DNA from: Streptomyces neyagawaensis
GTDB lineage: Bacteria; Actinomycetota; Actinomycetes; Streptomycetales; Streptomycetaceae
Length of the DNA stretch: 64,000 bases
Assembly (NCBI RefSeq): GCF_023516595.1
Contig: NZ_JAMGBG010000083.1
Location: 40,137-104,136, forward strand
Direction: 5' to 3'
Part shown: piece by piece, positions 45,962 through 55,682 of the stretch
Layout of the letters: every line of letters starts with the position of its first letter
How positions within the stretch are numbered: position 1 is the stretch's first letter
The notes under the pieces: model-generated
Seen by the model: only the letters and a program-made list of their open reading frames with translations
Told to the model about the DNA's origin: nothing
Database searches by the model: none
Position numbers and translations under genes: made by a program

Positions 45962-47562
45962 GATCGGTGCCTCCCCAGCAGGTACGAAGGCACGGCGGCC
46001 AACAGGATGAGCGCGGCGGCGTACGGGGCGGCCGCCGCGAAGGAGCCCGCGCCCGTCTCGGTCCACAGGCGGGTGGCGAGGGTGTCCATGCCGGTGGGGC
46101 GCAGGAGCAGGGTCGCCGGGAGTTCTTTCATGCAAACGACGAAGGTCAGCGCGGCCCCGGCGGCGACGCCCGGCGCGGCCAGCGGGACGGTGATCTCGCG
46201 AAGCACCTGCCAGGGCCGACGGCCGAGCGAGCGGGCCACGTCCTCCAGGACGGGCGGGGCCTGGAGCACGGCGGCACGGGTGGCGGCCACCGCGACCGGC
46301 AGGAAGAGGACGGCGTACGCACACACCAGCAGGGGCAGCCGCTGGTAGAGCGGGTAGGCGTAGCGGACGGCGAAGAAGACCAGGGACAGGGCGACCGTGA
46401 TGCCGGGGAGCGCGTGCCCGGCGTAGGCGGCCTGTTCCAGCAGCCGTGCCCCGCGCCCCCGGTGCCGGGCGGCGATCACACCGACGGGCAGGGCGAGGAG
46501 CGTGGTGAGGGCGGCGCCCGCAGCGGCGACGCCGAGCGTGGCCCAGGCCGTCTCGGCGAGACCGCCGAGGTCCCAGGTGGCGGAGGAGCCGACCGCGAGC
46601 CAGTAGCCGAGGGTGCCGAGCGGGAAGGCCACGGCCACGGCGGTCACCGCACCGCACCACAGCAGGGCGAGCGGCTTCCAGCGGCCGAGCGCCACGGGCA
46701 CCGCCGGGCGGGCGGTGCCCCCGCCGGTCCTGGCGTGCCCGGCACGGCCGCGCGTCCGCGCCTCCGCGGCGACCAGGGCCACGGTCATCAGCACCAGCAC
46801 GACGCTGAGCGCGGCGGCGGGGGTGCGGTCGAAGGAGGCCCGGTAGGAGGTGTGGATGGCCCGGGTGAAGGTGTCGTACCGCATGAGGGAGACGGCGCCG
46901 AAGTCGGAGAGCACGTACAGCGCGACGAGCAGCGCCCCGCCCGCCGCCGCCGGACGCAGCTGCGGCAGGGTGACCCGGAGGAACGTGCGGAGCGGACCGT
47001 CCCCGAGGGAGCGCGCGGCCTCCTCCTGCGCCGGGTCGATGCCCCTGAGCGCCGCCGCGACCGGCAGCAGCACATACGGGAAGCTGACCAGCGTCAGCGA
47101 GAGCGCGGCCCCGCCGAATCCGGCGAGGCCCGGTTCGGCCGACAGCCACGCGAAGGCCGCCACATAGCTGGGCACGGCCAGCGGCAGGGTCGCGGCCACC
47201 GCCCAGAAGCGGGCGCCCGGCAGCGCCGTACGCACCGTCAGCCAGGCCAGTGAGACCCCGAGGACCACACAGGTGGCGACGACCACGACGGTCAGGCCCA
47301 GGCTGCGCGCGAGGAGGTCCAGCGTCCGCTCGTCGGCGACGACCTCCCAGGCGAAGGCGGGGCCGCGTTCGAGCGCGCGGACGGCGAGATAGCCGAGGGG
47401 AAGCAGGGCGAACAGGGCGGCCACACAGGCGGGGACGAGCAGGACCAGGGGCGGCCTGCGCTGTGCCCCGCGTCCGGCGAAGGAGGCGGTCTTCTCCGCC
47501 GGACGGGGGGTGGCCCGCGCGCGCTCGGACTGCGTCCGCGCGGCGGTCGGCGAGGGTTTCAC
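45958..47562 (-). CDS. Iron(III)-type ABC transporter permease (FbpB-like)
   Basis: A 534-residue permease of two fused halves with about twelve membrane helices. Each half has an EAA-like loop: IDPAQEEAARSLGDGPLRTFLRVTLPQLRPA in the first and PPVLEDVARSLGRRPWQVLREITVPLAAPG in the second. This is the FbpB/SfuB layout. It starts at a GTG seven bases after the binding-protein stop, and its stop overlaps the ATPase start, so the three genes form one operon. Confidence 0.93.
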
Positions 47563-47568
47563 GGCCCG

Positions 47569-48624
47569 TCAGACCAGCCCGACGTCCTGGAGCATCGCCA
47601 GGGTCTCCTGGAGGGACTCCAGCTTGCCGAGGTCGATGTCGGGCGACTGGAGCGACTCGAACGGCGGCAGCCCCTCGACGGAGCTGGTGACGCCCGCGGC
47701 CAGCGGGTACTCCTTCGTCGTGTCCGCGAAGTAGGTCTGCGCCTCCTTGGAGAGCAGGTAGTCCACGGCCTTCCGCGCGGTGGCGGCCTGGTCCTCGTTC
47801 GCGGCGAGGACGCCGGCGCCGGCCACGTTGATGAGGGAGCCGGGGTCCTTGCCGGGCAGGAAGTGCAACTTGGCGTCGACGCCGTCCTCGCCCTTTTCAG
47901 CGACCCGCTCGTACCAGTAGTAGTGGTTGACGAGGCCCAGCGACACCTCGCCGGCCTCCACGGCGTCGAGGGTGGCGAGGTTGTTGGTGTAGGTCTTGGA
48001 CCCGTTGGCCTTGAGGTCCTCCAGCCACTTCCGGGCCGCGTCGTCCCCCTCCAGGACGCGCATCCCGGTGACGAACGCCTGGAAGGAGGCGTTGGTGGGC
48101 GCGAAGCCGACCTTGCCCTTCCACGTGGGCTTCACCACGTCGTGGACGCTGTCCGGCACGTCGTCCGCGCTCACCTTGTCGGGGTTGTACGCGATGACGC
48201 GGACGCGACCCGACAGGCCCACCCAGTCGCCCTCGCCGCCGCGGTACGCCTTGTCGACCTTGTCGAGGGTGCTCTGCGGCAGCTTCGCCAGCATGCCCTC
48301 GCGGGAGAGCGCGCCGAGCGCCCCGGCGTCCTGGGAGAAGAACAGCCCGGCCTTGGTGCGGTCGCCCTCCTCCAGGATCTGCGCCGCGAGTTCGGCGCTG
48401 TCGCCGTAGCGCACCTCCACGTCGGCGCCCACGGCCTTCTCCAGCTTGTCCAGGATCGGCTTGACCAGCTTCTCGTTGCGGCCGGTGTAGATGACGAGGG
48501 ACGCGTCGCCCGCCTCACCCGACCCGCCGTCCTTGTCGTCGCCGGAGCCGCAGGCGGCGAGGGCGGGGAGCAGCAGACCGGCCGCGACGAGCGCGAAGAT
48601 CCGGCCACCCAGAGGGGGTCGCAT
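47569..48624 (-). CDS. Iron(III)-binding lipoprotein (FbpA/FutA-like)
   Basis: A 351-residue solute-binding protein with a lipobox LAAC at about residue 25. SLVIYTGRNEKLVKPILDKLEKAVG is the typical FbpA start, and VNHYYWYERV carries the tyrosines that coordinate ferric ion in this family. It heads the operon directly downstream of an iron-box promoter. Direct ferric or ferric-chelate uptake is the likely role. Confidence 0.92.
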   Translation of the reverse strand: MRPPLGGRIFALVAAGLLLPALAACGSGDDKDGGSGEAGDASLVIYTGRNEKLVKPILDKLEKAVGADVEVRYGDSAELAAQILEEGDRTKAGLFFSQDAGALGALSREGMLAKLPQSTLDKVDKAYRGGEGDWVGLSGRVRVIAYNPDKVSADDVPDSVHDVVKPTWKGKVGFAPTNASFQAFVTGMRVLEGDDAARKWLEDLKANGSKTYTNNLATLDAVEAGEVSLGLVNHYYWYERVAEKGEDGVDAKLHFLPGKDPGSLINVAGAGVLAANEDQAATARKAVDYLLSKEAQTYFADTTKEYPLAAGVTSSVEGLPPFESLQSPDIDLGKLESLQETLAMLQDVGLV

Positions 48625-48717
48625 ATGTGTGCCTTTCCTACGCGGCTCACCGGTGCACCAAGGGGTCGTGGCCTCGGTCGGCGAGGGCGAACTGACGCTT
48701 CTTGGCCAACTGTGAAC

Positions 48718-48746
48718 ATGCTATGAATAAGGTAAAGCTTGCCTAA
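48718..48746 (-). promoter_or_regulatory. Iron box (DmdR/IdeR-type) and promoter of the iron transporter
   Basis: TAAGGTAAAGCTTGCCTAA (48728-48746) matches the 19-bp actinobacterial iron-box consensus at 15 positions by eye. On the minus strand TTAGGC, a 17-base spacer and TAGCAT form a promoter for the iron transporter whose spacer is filled by the box. Repression by an iron-loaded DtxR-family regulator is expected. It lies only 15 bp from the GTG of the divergent gene and could control both. Confidence 0.8.
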
Positions 48747-48760
48747 GCGTCAAGGGGCGT

Positions 48761-51718
48761 GTGTTACCCGCGGACGCTGTTCCGGAAAGGCCGCGCCCCG
48801 TGATCCACTCCTCCGGCCCCGTCCGGGCCGCCTTCGCCGCCCTGCCCGCCCTCCCCGCTCCGGCCGGCCCGATCCTGCTCCCGGGTCCCCACCCGCGACC
48901 GCGCATGGTGCCCTTCGCCCGCGACCTCGCCGCGTACGGCGACCGCGTCGCCCTCCACACCCCCACGGGCACGGTCACCTACCGTGCCCTCGCCGAGCGC
49001 GTCGCCGCCACCGCGGAGCGACTCGGCCGCGTACGGCGGCTGGTGCTGGTGGCCGGGGCCAACCGCGCCGACGCGCTGGTCACCTACCTCGCCGCCCTCT
49101 CCGCCGGCCACCCCGTGCTGCTCGTCCCCGGCGACGGCGACGAGGCCGTCGCGTCCCTCACCGCCGCGTACGCGCCCGACGTGGTGGCCCGCACCGGCGC
49201 CGACGGCACCTGGACGCTCGACGAGCACCACCCCGGCACCGCCCACACCCTCCACCCGGACCTCGCCCTCCTGCTGAGCACCTCTGGCTCGACGGGCTCC
49301 CCCAAGCTCGTACGGCTCTCGCACGAGAACGTGCAGGCCAACGCCGAGTCCATCGCCACCTACCTCGGCATCACCGACACCGACCGGGCGGCCACCACCC
49401 TCCCGATGCACTACTGCTACGGCCTGTCCGTCATCCACAGCCATCTCGCGCGCGGCGCCGGGCTGCTCCTCACCGAGCGGTCGGTCACCGACGACGCGTT
49501 CTGGGCCGAGTTCCGCGCCGCCGGAGCGACATCCCTCGCCGGGGTGCCGTACACCTTCGACCTGCTCGACCGGATCGGCTTCGACCGGATGGAGCTGCCG
49601 CGACTGCGCCGGATCACCCAGGCCGGCGGCCGACTCGCGCCCGAACGGGTCGCCCGCTACGCCGAGTTGGGGCGCCGCCGCGGCTGGGACCTGTTCGTCA
49701 TGTACGGCCAGACCGAGGCCACGGCCCGTATGGCCTACCTGCCGCCCCACCTCGCGGCCACCCGCCCGGAGGCCGTCGGCATCCCGATCCCCGGCGGCTC
49801 CTTCCACCTGCGGCCGCTCGACGACCACGAGCACGCACTCGCCCCCGGTCACGCACTCACTCCCGGCCACGGACCCACCGCCGACCACGGGCTCGCTCCC
49901 GGCCAGGGACTCGCCCCCGTTCGCGCCTCGGACCACGGCCCGGCCGGCGGCGAGGGCGACCGGCAGGCCCTCGTGGGCGAACTGGTCTACTCGGGCCCCA
50001 ACGTGATGCTCGGTTACGCCGAGAGCCCCGCCGACCTCTCCCTCGGCCGCACCGTCACCGAACTCCGCACCGGCGACCTCGCCCGGCAGGCCCCCGACGG
50101 CCTGTACGAGATCGTCGGCCGCCGCAGCCGCTTCGCGAAGATCCTCGGCCTGCGCATCGACCCGCAGCGCGTCGAGGCCGCGCTGGAGCGGCACGGTGTG
50201 ACGGCGTACTGCGCGGGCGACGGGGACGAATTGGCGGTCCTCGCCGCCGGAACCGCCGCCGACGAGCCCCGCCTCCGGCGCCTGGCCGCGGCCGCGTGCG
50301 GTCTCCCGCCCCGGGCGGTACGCCTCCGCGCCCTCCCCGAGGCTGACCTCCCCCGCCTGCCCACGGGTAAGCCCGACTACACGGCGGTCCGCCACCTGAC
50401 CCGCCCGGCCGCTCCCGCGTCAGCCGACACCCCGACCGACGGGCACGCCGGGGGCGCGGGGACCACCCCGGTCCCCGAGCACATCCCTGCCCCGGAGAGC
50501 GTCACGGCCGCCCAGCGGGGCACGGCCGCCCGGCGGAGCACGGCAGCCGACCGCCCCCCGGTCCACGGCCAGCCCTCCACCGACGACCGGCGCCCCATCG
50601 ATCAACTCCGCGCCCTCTACGCCGAGATCCTCGACCGCACCGACGTCACCGACGACAGCACCTTCGTCGGACTCGGCGGCGACTCCCTCTGCTACGTCGA
50701 GATGTCCGTGCGCCTGGAGCAGGTACTCGGCGCCCTCCCGCCCGACTGGCACACCCGCCCCCTGCGCGACCTGGCCCCGGCGGCGCCCTCGGCCGTCTCG
50801 GCCCAGCCGGGGCCGGCCCCCGCCCGCGCCGGTCTGCGCCGCACCCTGGAGACCGGCATCGCCCTGCGCGCCGTCGGCATCGTCCTGATCGTCGGCTCGC
50901 ACATCCATCTCTTCACCCTCCAGGGCGCGGCCCACATCCTCATCGGCGTCGCGGGCCACAACTTCGCCCGCTTCCACCTCACCGACGCCGAACACCGCGT
51001 GCGCGTGCGGCACCTGTGGCGCAGCATCGCCCGGATCGCCCTGCCGAGCGCGGCGTGGATCACCGCGGCCGTCCTGGCGACCGGCGTCTACGATCCCGCG
51101 AACGCCCTTCTCCTCAACAGCCTCCTCGACCAGGGAACCGAACGCCACGAGTGGCACTACTGGTTCATAGAGGCCCTGCTCTACTTCCTCGTCGCCCTCG
51201 CCCTGTTGCTGGCCCTCCCCCTGGTCGACCGTCTGGAGCGGCGCCACCCCTTCGGCCTCCCGCTCGCCCTGCTGGCCGTAGGGCTTCTCGGCCGCTACGA
51301 CATCGCCGGCCTGGCCCCCGCCCGCTTCCACCTCGGCCCCACGGTGGTCTTCTGGCTCTTCGCCCTGGGCTGGGCGGCGGCCCGCGCCACCACGGCCCGG
51401 CGGCGCCTGCTCCTGACCGCCGTCCTGGTGCTCGCCACGCCCGGCCTGTTCCAGCCGGACCAGCAGCTGCGCACCGTCGTGGTGATCGCCGGCCTGACCC
51501 TGCTGATCTGGGTCCCGACGCTGCCCAGCCTCGCCCCCCTGAACCGCCTGGCCGGCCTCCTCGCGGGCAGCTCCCTCTACATCTATCTGACCCACTTCCA
51601 GGTCTACCCCCACCTCGAGGACGACTTCCCCGTCCTCGCCCTCCTCGCCTCCCTCGCCGTGGGCACCACCTACGCGGCGGTGGCGACCCGGGTGACCCGG
51701 GCCGTGCGCCGACGGTGA
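48761..51718 (+). CDS. Adenylation-carrier protein-membrane acyltransferase fusion
   Basis: A 985-residue three-part protein: an AMP-forming ligase (P-loop STSGSTGSPKLVRLSHEN near 170; VMYGQTEATARMAYLP; catalytic Lys in LPTGKPDY near 545), a carrier domain (Ser642 in GLGGDSLCYVE), and from about 690 an acyltransferase-3-like integral membrane domain of roughly eight to ten helices. The ligase-carrier linker and an HGLAPGHALTPGHG-like repeat insert are His/Pro/Gly-rich. An acid would be activated, tethered and transferred to a membrane-associated acceptor. It is divergent from the iron transporter across an iron box. The start may instead be GTG 48800, which has GGAAAGG upstream. Substrate and acceptor are unknown. 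Confidence 0.88.
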   Translation: MLPADAVPERPRPVIHSSGPVRAAFAALPALPAPAGPILLPGPHPRPRMVPFARDLAAYGDRVALHTPTGTVTYRALAERVAATAERLGRVRRLVLVAGANRADALVTYLAALSAGHPVLLVPGDGDEAVASLTAAYAPDVVARTGADGTWTLDEHHPGTAHTLHPDLALLLSTSGSTGSPKLVRLSHENVQANAESIATYLGITDTDRAATTLPMHYCYGLSVIHSHLARGAGLLLTERSVTDDAFWAEFRAAGATSLAGVPYTFDLLDRIGFDRMELPRLRRITQAGGRLAPERVARYAELGRRRGWDLFVMYGQTEATARMAYLPPHLAATRPEAVGIPIPGGSFHLRPLDDHEHALAPGHALTPGHGPTADHGLAPGQGLAPVRASDHGPAGGEGDRQALVGELVYSGPNVMLGYAESPADLSLGRTVTELRTGDLARQAPDGLYEIVGRRSRFAKILGLRIDPQRVEAALERHGVTAYCAGDGDELAVLAAGTAADEPRLRRLAAAACGLPPRAVRLRALPEADLPRLPTGKPDYTAVRHLTRPAAPASADTPTDGHAGGAGTTPVPEHIPAPESVTAAQRGTAARRSTAADRPPVHGQPSTDDRRPIDQLRALYAEILDRTDVTDDSTFVGLGGDSLCYVEMSVRLEQVLGALPPDWHTRPLRDLAPAAPSAVSAQPGPAPARAGLRRTLETGIALRAVGIVLIVGSHIHLFTLQGAAHILIGVAGHNFARFHLTDAEHRVRVRHLWRSIARIALPSAAWITAAVLATGVYDPANALLLNSLLDQGTERHEWHYWFIEALLYFLVALALLLALPLVDRLERRHPFGLPLALLAVGLLGRYDIAGLAPARFHLGPTVVFWLFALGWAAARATTARRRLLLTAVLVLATPGLFQPDQQLRTVVVIAGLTLLIWVPTLPSLAPLNRLAGLLAGSSLYIYLTHFQVYPHLEDDFPVLALLASLAVGTTYAAVATRVTRAVRRR

Positions 51719-51782
51719 GCCCCTGCGGGCGACGGCACCACGCCGGAGCCCGGCGGCCACCCGAAACCACGGAGCCCGGCAG

Positions 51783-53180
51783 CTACTTGAAGACCGATGC
51801 CAAGCCGGTCTGCCGACGCCGCCGCATCGCCCCGCGGTGCCCCTTGCTTCTCGGCCCCCTCCCGCCCTTGGCGCCCAGCTGGATCCAGATCCGCACCTCG
51901 GTGCCGCCCAGCACCGACGACCCGATGCGTACGTCGCCGCCCGTCGCCTCCGCGAGGCGGCGGACGATGTCGAGGCCGAGCCCGGTCGAGCCGTCGTGCC
52001 CGGAGCCTCGGCCGCGTGCCATGGCCGCCTCGGGGTCGGCGATGCCGGGGCCCGCGTCGGAGACGAGCACGATCACGGCGTCCTCGCCGTTGTGCACGTC
52101 GACGGCGAAGGCGGTGCCCTCCGCCGTGTGCCGGAAGACATTGCCGAGGAGGGCGTCGAGCGCGGCGGCGAGGTCGGCCCGTGCAACGGGTATGCGGACC
52201 GGCCGCTCGACCCCGGCCACCCGCCACTTGCGGCCCTCGTCCTCCGCGAGCGCCGACCAGAACGCCATCCGCTCCCGGACCACCTCCGCCGCGTCGCACC
52301 CGGCGCCCGGCCCCACCGCCGCGGTCTGCGGCTTGGCCTCCCGCGCCGTCCGGATGATCGTGTCGACCTCGCGCTCCAGCTGCTCCACCGCCGCCCGGGT
52401 CTGCTCGGCGGCAGGCCCGTCGCCGAGCGAGGCCGCGTTGAGCCGCAGCACGGTCAGCGGCGTGCGCAGCCGGTGCGACAGGTCGGCCGCCAGCTCCCGC
52501 TCGTTCGCCAGGAGCTGGACCACCTGGTCGGCCATCGCGTTGAACGCCACCGCCGCCAGCCGCAGTTCCTTCGGCCCCTCCTCGGGCACCCGCGCCCCCA
52601 ACTGCCCCTCGCCCAGGTCATGGGCACTGTCCACCAGCCGCCGGGCGGGCCGGACCATCCGCACCCCCAGCCGGTCGGCCACCGCCACCGAGCCGACGAC
52701 GAGGGCCACCCCCACACCGGCGAGCACCGCCCACGCGGTGGCCACGCCGTTGCTCACCTCGGCCTCGGGGACGAACACCTCCACGACCGCTATCTCGCCC
52801 GAGCTGAGCGCGGTGGGCTGGAGCAGCGTGGACCCGCCCGCCACCTCGGTGGTGGACGCGCGGCCCAGCTCGCGCACGGTGGCGATGTCCTTGTCGGAGG
52901 CGCGCTGCCGGCCGAGGTCGAGCGCGATGGCCCCGTCGCCGACCGCGGGGAGGTGGACCGCGAGCCCGTCGTCCGCGCCCGCCGAGGCGACGACCCGCTC
53001 CAACTGCTCGCGGTCGTTGGTGATGGACAGGGCCGGGGCGATGGCCGCCGCCTCCCGTTCGGCGTTCGAGAAGGCGCGGTCGCGGGCCATCTCCTTGATG
53101 ACCAGACCGAGCGGCACGGCGAAGGCGACCACGACCATCGTCGTCACCGCCACGCACACCTTGACCAGCGCCCACCTCAT
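51783..53180 (-). CDS. Sensor histidine kinase
   Basis: A 465-residue kinase. An N-terminal membrane helix (about 7-30), an extracytoplasmic sensor region, a second helix (about 148-170), a HAMP linker, the phosphoacceptor motif DLSHRLRTPLTVLRL, and a HATPase domain with DAGPGIADP and GSTGLGLDIVRRLAEATGGDV. The tail is basic (KGGRGPRSKGHRGAMRRRRQ). Its ATG overlaps the response-regulator stop (ATGA). The signal is unknown, and no target gene is obvious apart from the divergent small membrane-anchored protein. Confidence 0.94.
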   Translation of the reverse strand: MRWALVKVCVAVTTMVVVAFAVPLGLVIKEMARDRAFSNAEREAAAIAPALSITNDREQLERVVASAGADDGLAVHLPAVGDGAIALDLGRQRASDKDIATVRELGRASTTEVAGGSTLLQPTALSSGEIAVVEVFVPEAEVSNGVATAWAVLAGVGVALVVGSVAVADRLGVRMVRPARRLVDSAHDLGEGQLGARVPEEGPKELRLAAVAFNAMADQVVQLLANERELAADLSHRLRTPLTVLRLNAASLGDGPAAEQTRAAVEQLEREVDTIIRTAREAKPQTAAVGPGAGCDAAEVVRERMAFWSALAEDEGRKWRVAGVERPVRIPVARADLAAALDALLGNVFRHTAEGTAFAVDVHNGEDAVIVLVSDAGPGIADPEAAMARGRGSGHDGSTGLGLDIVRRLAEATGGDVRIGSSVLGGTEVRIWIQLGAKGGRGPRSKGHRGAMRRRRQTGLASVFK

Positions 53181-53881
53181 GGCAGCACCGCCGGCCCGGG
53201 TGGCTCCAGCTTCACCCCGACGCCCCGCAGGGTGTGCAGATAGCGCGGTCGCGCCGCCGTCTCCCCCAACTTCCGCCGCAGCCACGACAGATGGACGTCG
53301 ATCGTCTGGTCGTCCCCGTAGGACTGCTGCCACACCTCCGCCAGGAGTTCCTTGCGGGGGACGACCACACCGGGCCGTCCGGCGAGGAACGCGAGGAGGT
53401 CGAACTCGCGTCGTGTCAGGTCGAGTCGTACGCCGTCCAGTTCGGCCTGGCGACGCAGCGGGTCGATGGCGAGCCCGCCGACGCGGATGACCGTGGACGG
53501 GGGTGGCTCCCCCACGGGGCCGCGCGCGCGGCGCAGGACCGCGGCCATCCGGGCGGACAGGTGCTCGACGGAGAACGGCTTGGTCAGGTAGTCGTCCGCG
53601 CCCGCGTTGAGCAGCCGGACGATCTCCGTCTCGTCGTCCCGCGCGGTGGCGACGATCACCGGGACGTCGGTGATCCCGCGCAGCATCTTCAGCGCCTCGG
53701 AGCCGTCCAGATCGGGCAGTCCGAGGTCGAGGACGACCAGGTCGAAGTGGTGATGGGCGACCTCGCGCAGCGCCTCCAGGGCCGTGCCGACGCTGCGCAC
53801 GGTGTGTGCGGCGTCCGTCAGATGCCTGATCAGCGCCGAGCGTACGAACTGGTCGTCCTCGACCACGAGCACACTTGCCAT
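53177..53881 (-). CDS. OmpR-family response regulator
   Basis: A 234-residue regulator: a receiver domain with EDD at 8-10, phosphorylated Asp52 in VVLDLGLPDLDG and Lys in YLTKPF, then a winged-helix DNA-binding domain (LDLTRREFDLLAFLAGRPG, IDVHLSWLRRKLG, YLHTLRGVGVKLEPP). The ATG at 53881 is the family-consistent start. A longer frame upstream is not. It is coupled to the kinase gene and divergent from the following membrane-anchored protein gene. Confidence 0.95.
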   Translation of the reverse strand: MASVLVVEDDQFVRSALIRHLTDAAHTVRSVGTALEALREVAHHHFDLVVLDLGLPDLDGSEALKMLRGITDVPVIVATARDDETEIVRLLNAGADDYLTKPFSVEHLSARMAAVLRRARGPVGEPPPSTVIRVGGLAIDPLRRQAELDGVRLDLTRREFDLLAFLAGRPGVVVPRKELLAEVWQQSYGDDQTIDVHLSWLRRKLGETAARPRYLHTLRGVGVKLEPPGPAVLP

Positions 53882-54035
53882 GCGCCGCACCGTACGCCAT
53901 CGGGACGAGCCCGGTCGGGGCCTGTGGACAACTTGTCCACACCCTCCGCGCACACGGCCGCCACTGGCCCTCCACCGCCGGACGGGACCCCGCACCCCAC
54001 GACACGGGTGGGACTCGTGGTGCAGGATGGCCGCG

Positions 54036-54593
54036 ATGCGCAGAGGACTGCTACACGTACTGGCCTGGCTGCTCGCCACGGGCGCGGCGGTCACGTTGTC
54101 GTGGTGGGGTGTTCACACGGTGATGGCCGGCACCGCCTACGACCCGCCCCGGGCCCTGCCCATCACGGCCGCCGACGCGAAGGACACGGGGAAGGACCGC
54201 GAGGAGCCCGCGCGGGTCTCCGACACCGCCGGCCCGGACCCCTCCCCCAGCACCGGCCGGCCGGAGCGGAAGGGCGGTCAGGGGAGGAATGGCACCGGCA
54301 CGGCGTCGCCGGTCCCGACGAAGTCCCCGCGGGTCAGCCCGGGTCCGAGCACCGGCTCCTCCGGTGACTCCGGTGAGGTCAAGGCGTACGACACCGAGGG
54401 CGGCCGGGTGGTCTTCTCGCTGACGAGGACGTACGCGACCCTCGTCTCGGCCACGCCCGGTTCGGGCTGGTCGATGCAGGTGTGGAAGACGGAGTCCTGG
54501 ATCCGCGTGGACTTCGCCGCGGGTTCGGACCGGGTGTCGGTGTTCTGCACCTGGCACGACAGCGCGCCCCGCGTGGACGTGCAGAACTTCTGA
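54036..54593 (+). CDS. Membrane-anchored or secreted protein, unknown function
   Basis: A 185-residue protein with an N-terminal hydrophobic helix (GLLHVLAWLLATGAAVTLSWWGVHTVM), a Pro/Ser/Thr/Gly-rich spacer (about 50-115), and a C-terminal domain with VVFSLTRTYATLVSATPGSGWSMQVWKTESWIRVDFAAGSDRVSVFCTW. This is an anchored extracellular small beta-like domain. Family not recognised. It is divergent from the two-component system and may be part of its regulon. A nearby in-frame ATG at 54027 is an alternative start. Confidence 0.8.
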   Translation: MRRGLLHVLAWLLATGAAVTLSWWGVHTVMAGTAYDPPRALPITAADAKDTGKDREEPARVSDTAGPDPSPSTGRPERKGGQGRNGTGTASPVPTKSPRVSPGPSTGSSGDSGEVKAYDTEGGRVVFSLTRTYATLVSATPGSGWSMQVWKTESWIRVDFAAGSDRVSVFCTWHDSAPRVDVQNF

Positions 54594-54621
54594 CCGCCGA
54601 CTGCCCGGCCCCGGCCGCGGG

Positions 54622-55485
54622 TCAGCGGAACACCGAGGGCGGCGGGGCGGGCGAGGCGACGGCCGCCGCGTCGGTCACGGGTGCCGCCCCGCCGGTGAAG
54701 TCGGTGAGCGCCCTGCCGTGCTCGACGCGGCCGGGATGCGGGTCGGAGGCGGCGCGGCGGGTGAGTTCGGCGAGCGGCAGCGGACGGCCCGAGGCCACGA
54801 GGACCGCGTTGCCGAATCGTTTGCCCCGGAGCACGGCCGGGTCGGCGACCAGCGCGAGTTCGGGGAGGACGGCGGCGGCGGTGGCGATCTGGCCGCGCAG
54901 ATGGGCGAGCGGGGGACCGTCGGCGACATTGGCGGCGTAGCACCCGTCGGGCTTCAGCACGCGCCGTACGTCCGTGAGGAACTCCGTCGACGTCAGATGT
55001 GCCGGGGTGCGTGCCCCGCTGAACACATCCGCGATCACCAGGTCCGCCCAGCCGTCCGGCACCTTGGCCAGACCCTCGCGTGCGTCCGTCGACCGCACCC
55101 TCACCCGGGCGTTCGGGTCCAACGGCAGCTCACGCCGTACGAGTTGGACGAGTGCCGCGTCACGTTCGACGATCTGCTGGGTGGACCGGGGCCGGGTGGC
55201 GGCGACGTACCGGGCGAGCGTGAAGGCGCCCCCGCCGAGGTGCACGGCGTGCACGGGCCGCCCGGCCGGGGCGACGAGATCGATGACGTGACCGAGCCGC
55301 CGCTGGTACTCGAACGACAGATACGCGGGGTCGTCGAGGTCGACGTGCGACTGCGGAGCCCCGTCGACGAGCAGCGTCCAGGCCCGCGTCCGGTCCGGAT
55401 CCGGCACCAGCTCGGCGAGCCCTCCGTCGACCGCTTCGGCGACGACGTCGGCTCCCCGTCCCCGCCCCTTCTTGGACCTGCCCAT
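54622..55485 (-). CDS. Spermidine-synthase-like protein (class I SAM fold)
   Basis: A 287-residue protein. VHAVHLGGGAFTLARYVAATRP is the Gly-rich nucleotide-binding loop, IVERDAALVQLVRRELPL the acidic strand-2 end, and LVIADVFSGARTP the active-site region typical of spermidine synthase-like proteins in actinobacteria. The usual polyamine-synthase Asp pair is only partly recognisable, so the reaction may differ. The ATG at 55485 is chosen because the upstream 12 residues are low-complexity. Its 5' side is followed by a minisatellite. Confidence 0.82.
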   Translation of the reverse strand: MGRSKKGRGRGADVVAEAVDGGLAELVPDPDRTRAWTLLVDGAPQSHVDLDDPAYLSFEYQRRLGHVIDLVAPAGRPVHAVHLGGGAFTLARYVAATRPRSTQQIVERDAALVQLVRRELPLDPNARVRVRSTDAREGLAKVPDGWADLVIADVFSGARTPAHLTSTEFLTDVRRVLKPDGCYAANVADGPPLAHLRGQIATAAAVLPELALVADPAVLRGKRFGNAVLVASGRPLPLAELTRRAASDPHPGRVEHGRALTDFTGGAAPVTDAAAVASPAPPPSVFR

Positions 55486-55543
55486 ACGGCCATTATCGAC
55501 CGTGCGGAGCAGGGCCTCCACGCCGGTGCGCTCCCCGACGGGC

Positions 55544-55650
55544 CATGGCCGCCGCCCCTTCCTGGCCGCCGCCCCTTCCTGGCCGCCACCCCTTCCTGGC
55601 CGCCGCCCCTTCCTGGCCGCCGCCCCTTCCTGGCCGCCGCCCTTTCCTGG
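55544..55650. repeat. 17-bp minisatellite
   Basis: Six tandem 17-bp units of the type CCTGGCCGCCGCCCCTT run from 55544 to 55645, with a partial seventh. Units differ at one or two positions (CAT, CCACC, CCCTTT variants). The period is not a multiple of three, and the array lies between two genes, so it is non-coding. It sits upstream of the spermidine-synthase-like gene and downstream of the next leftward gene. Confidence 0.92.
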
Positions 55651-55682
55651 GCGACGTCCGGCGGCGGCACGGTCCGCGCCGT

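Noticed and set aside
55544..55650. Minisatellite as a CRISPR array
   Set aside because: There are no unique spacers between the 17-bp units.
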